16,360 nt of DNA from Synechococcus sp. UW140. GTDB lineage: Bacteria; Cyanobacteriota; Cyanobacteriia; PCC-6307; Cyanobiaceae. The notes under the pieces are model-generated. The model was not told the DNA's origin, did no database searches, and saw only the letters and a program-made list of their open reading frames with translations. Positions 15,369-16,360 of this stretch are shown here, piece after piece. Positions within the stretch are counted from its first letter, which is position 1. The number at the start of each line of letters is the position of its first letter. Location: assembly GCA_945878795.1 (NCBI GenBank), contig CAMDWF010000010.1:1-16360 (forward strand). The letters run 5' to 3'. A program made the position numbers and the translations under genes.

Positions 15369-15995
15369 TCAGGGGGTTGATGCCGCAGCGGAGTCCCCCT
15401 TGACGGCGTCCCCCCGGCGCAGGGTGAAGAAGAAGGGTTGCTCCAGTCCCCGGGCGTCCATCAAGCCCAGCAGGCTGGTGGGGTCCAGGCGCCTGAAGAC
15501 ATCGATGATCGGGAGATTGTCGTAGACCATCGCGCTGCTGAGGCGGTCGCGATAGCAGAGCTGCCGCAGCCGCGCCCGGGGCTTTTCTGTCGCCAGCAGC
15601 GGCAGCAGCCAGGGAGCCAGCCTGCCCAGGGGGGCCAGGCGCCCCACCCAGGGGGCCCGCAGCAGGGCCATCGGCACCCAGTTCGGGTCGATGCTGATGC
15701 GCCGGCCGCCCGCCGCCTTGAAGATCAGGGGATGGACGGCCTCGGCGCTGATGAAGCGTTTGCCGTGCCAATGCCAGGCCTCCAGCAATCCGTCCAGGGG
15801 ATGGCCCGTGGCCAGGCCCTCGCCGCGCCAGTCCCCCAGCAGCTCGGCTGGCCTGACGGGCGCGAGCTGGTCGAACAGGGCCAGGGCCGTGGTGCTGGTG
15901 TGGATCTGGCCAGGGATCACGGCGAAAGGCTCCGATGGGGGCGGTTGGTTTGTTTTAAACCCATGGGGTGCAACTTGGCTTGAATAACGAAGCAT
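15369..15995 (-). CDS. GXWXG / DUF4334 domain protein
   Basis: The 208-residue protein carries the GXWXG motif as GDWRGEG (residues 54-60) with the following HPLDGLLEAWHWHGKRF. Near the C-terminus it has the DUF4334 region, CYRDRLSSAMVYDNLPIIDVFRRLD (about 147-171) with LLGLMDARG and FFFTLRR. These two domains usually occur together in small bacterial proteins of unknown biochemical function. There is no signal peptide or membrane segment. The first 30 residues are not conserved-looking, and a GTG at residue 26 is an alternative start; the ATG at 15995 has no clear ribosome binding site. It lies upstream of devB on the same strand with a 65-base gap and is divergent from the caspase-family gene. 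Confidence 0.85.
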   Translation of the reverse strand: MLRYSSQVAPHGFKTNQPPPSEPFAVIPGQIHTSTTALALFDQLAPVRPAELLGDWRGEGLATGHPLDGLLEAWHWHGKRFISAEAVHPLIFKAAGGRRISIDPNWVPMALLRAPWVGRLAPLGRLAPWLLPLLATEKPRARLRQLCYRDRLSSAMVYDNLPIIDVFRRLDPTSLLGLMDARGLEQPFFFTLRRGDAVKGDSAAASTP

Positions 15996-16026
15996 GACCA
16001 GCTTTTGCTATTGCTTGGCCGGCGAC

Positions 16027-16038
16027 TGTCCTAGGACA
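16027..16038. promoter_or_regulatory. Perfect 12-bp palindrome in divergent gap (possible operator)
   Basis: TGTCCTAGGACA is a perfect palindrome in the 68-base gap between the DUF4334 start (15995) and the caspase-family start (16064). A dimeric regulator bound there could control either or both genes. About four perfect 12-base palindromes are expected by chance in a window of this size, so only the position argues for function. Confidence 0.3.
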
Positions 16039-16063
16039 AAGTTGTTCCTTCAGGCCACTGTTC

Positions 16064-16360
16064 ATGGTACGCAAAGCACTTCTTTGTGGCATTAATGCCT
16101 ACCCCAAGCAGCCGCTTCGTGGCTGTGTGAATGATGCGCAGTCCCTGCGGGATCTCCTGGTCAGTCAGTTTGATTTTAGCAGCGAGGACATCCATCTGCT
16201 GCGGGATGCCGAGGGCGTCAAGTCAAAGGTGAGGCAGGAATGGCAATGGTTGACAGCGGCTGCGGCTCCAGGCGACACGCTGGTGTTCCATTTTTCGGGC
16301 CACGGCTCCAATGTGCGCGATCAGAATGGCGACGAAAGCGATGGTCGTGATGAAATCACC
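16064..16360 (+). CDS. Caspase-family protease (orthocaspase/metacaspase-like), N-terminal part, cut by window end
   Basis: A 99-codon open frame from the ATG at 16064 runs off the window without a stop. It starts with the peptidase C14 pattern: a beta-strand KALLCGINAYP, then LRGCVNDAQSLRDLL, and the catalytic histidine His80 in FHFSGHGS. The acidic QNGDESDGRDE segment follows, typical of metacaspase-like proteins, and is where calcium binding or substrate-pocket residues lie in the family. The catalytic cysteine (normally in a DCCHS-like motif) would be further downstream, outside the window, so activity cannot be judged. Such proteins cleave after Arg or Lys and are linked to stress responses and programmed cell death in cyanobacteria. 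No signal peptide is seen. Divergent from the DUF4334 gene. Confidence 0.9.
   Translation, partial: MVRKALLCGINAYPKQPLRGCVNDAQSLRDLLVSQFDFSSEDIHLLRDAEGVKSKVRQEWQWLTAAAAPGDTLVFHFSGHGSNVRDQNGDESDGRDEIT

Overview
The window is GC-rich (judged by eye, not counted) and reads as a chromosomal segment of a unicellular cyanobacterium of the Synechococcus/Cyanobium/Prochlorococcus type. This rests on the cyanobacterial and plastid family Ycf23 (DUF561), a DevBCA-type exporter, a cyanobacterial-style RNase J, a caspase-like protease, and the gene order clpX-clpP-tig next to asd-dapA-rnj-tilS-ycf23-uvrB. I know that order from memory as typical of picocyanobacteria. Genus is inference; no rRNA or tRNA is present.

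Layout. Positions 1-2354 (minus strand) carry protein quality control: tig, then clpP, then the first four codons of clpX at the window edge. A divergent intergenic region (2355-2732) holds two inverted repeats and a T-rich tract. Positions 2733-6783 (plus) carry asd and dapA, the second and third steps from aspartate towards lysine and diaminopimelate, followed by rnj. Asd and dapA are translationally coupled: dapA starts at a TTG that overlaps the asd stop, behind a perfect AGGAGG. Positions 6791-8728 (minus) carry tilS and, six bases downstream, an unrecognised TPR-like/coiled-coil protein that converges on rnj. Positions 8762-12144 (plus) carry ycf23 with a strong hairpin terminator, a small four-helix membrane protein of the phage-holin superfamily IV type, and uvrB. 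Positions 12208-15303 (minus) are a tight devB-devC-devA operon with overlapping genes. A minus-strand GXWXG/DUF4334 gene follows (15369-15995), and divergent from it a caspase-family protease begins at 16064 and is cut by the window end.

How they work together. Most of the window is housekeeping: Clp proteolysis, trigger factor, lysine and cell-wall precursor synthesis, RNA processing, tRNA-Ile lysidine modification, and excision repair. The accessory part is the right-hand end from 12208 on: a three-component exporter with a lipoprotein adaptor, DUF4334 and the caspase homologue. I see no prophage, IS element, CRISPR array, tRNA or rRNA.

The least ordinary observations are: a four-unit 15-bp tandem repeat expanding a helix in TilS; the lipobox on the DevB-like adaptor with no tolC nearby; the protein of unknown function behind tilS; and a perfect 12-bp palindrome in the short gap between DUF4334 and the caspase gene. 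I found no clear new multi-gene system. Several starts are non-ATG (clpP GTG, asd probably GTG, dapA TTG, devB GTG).
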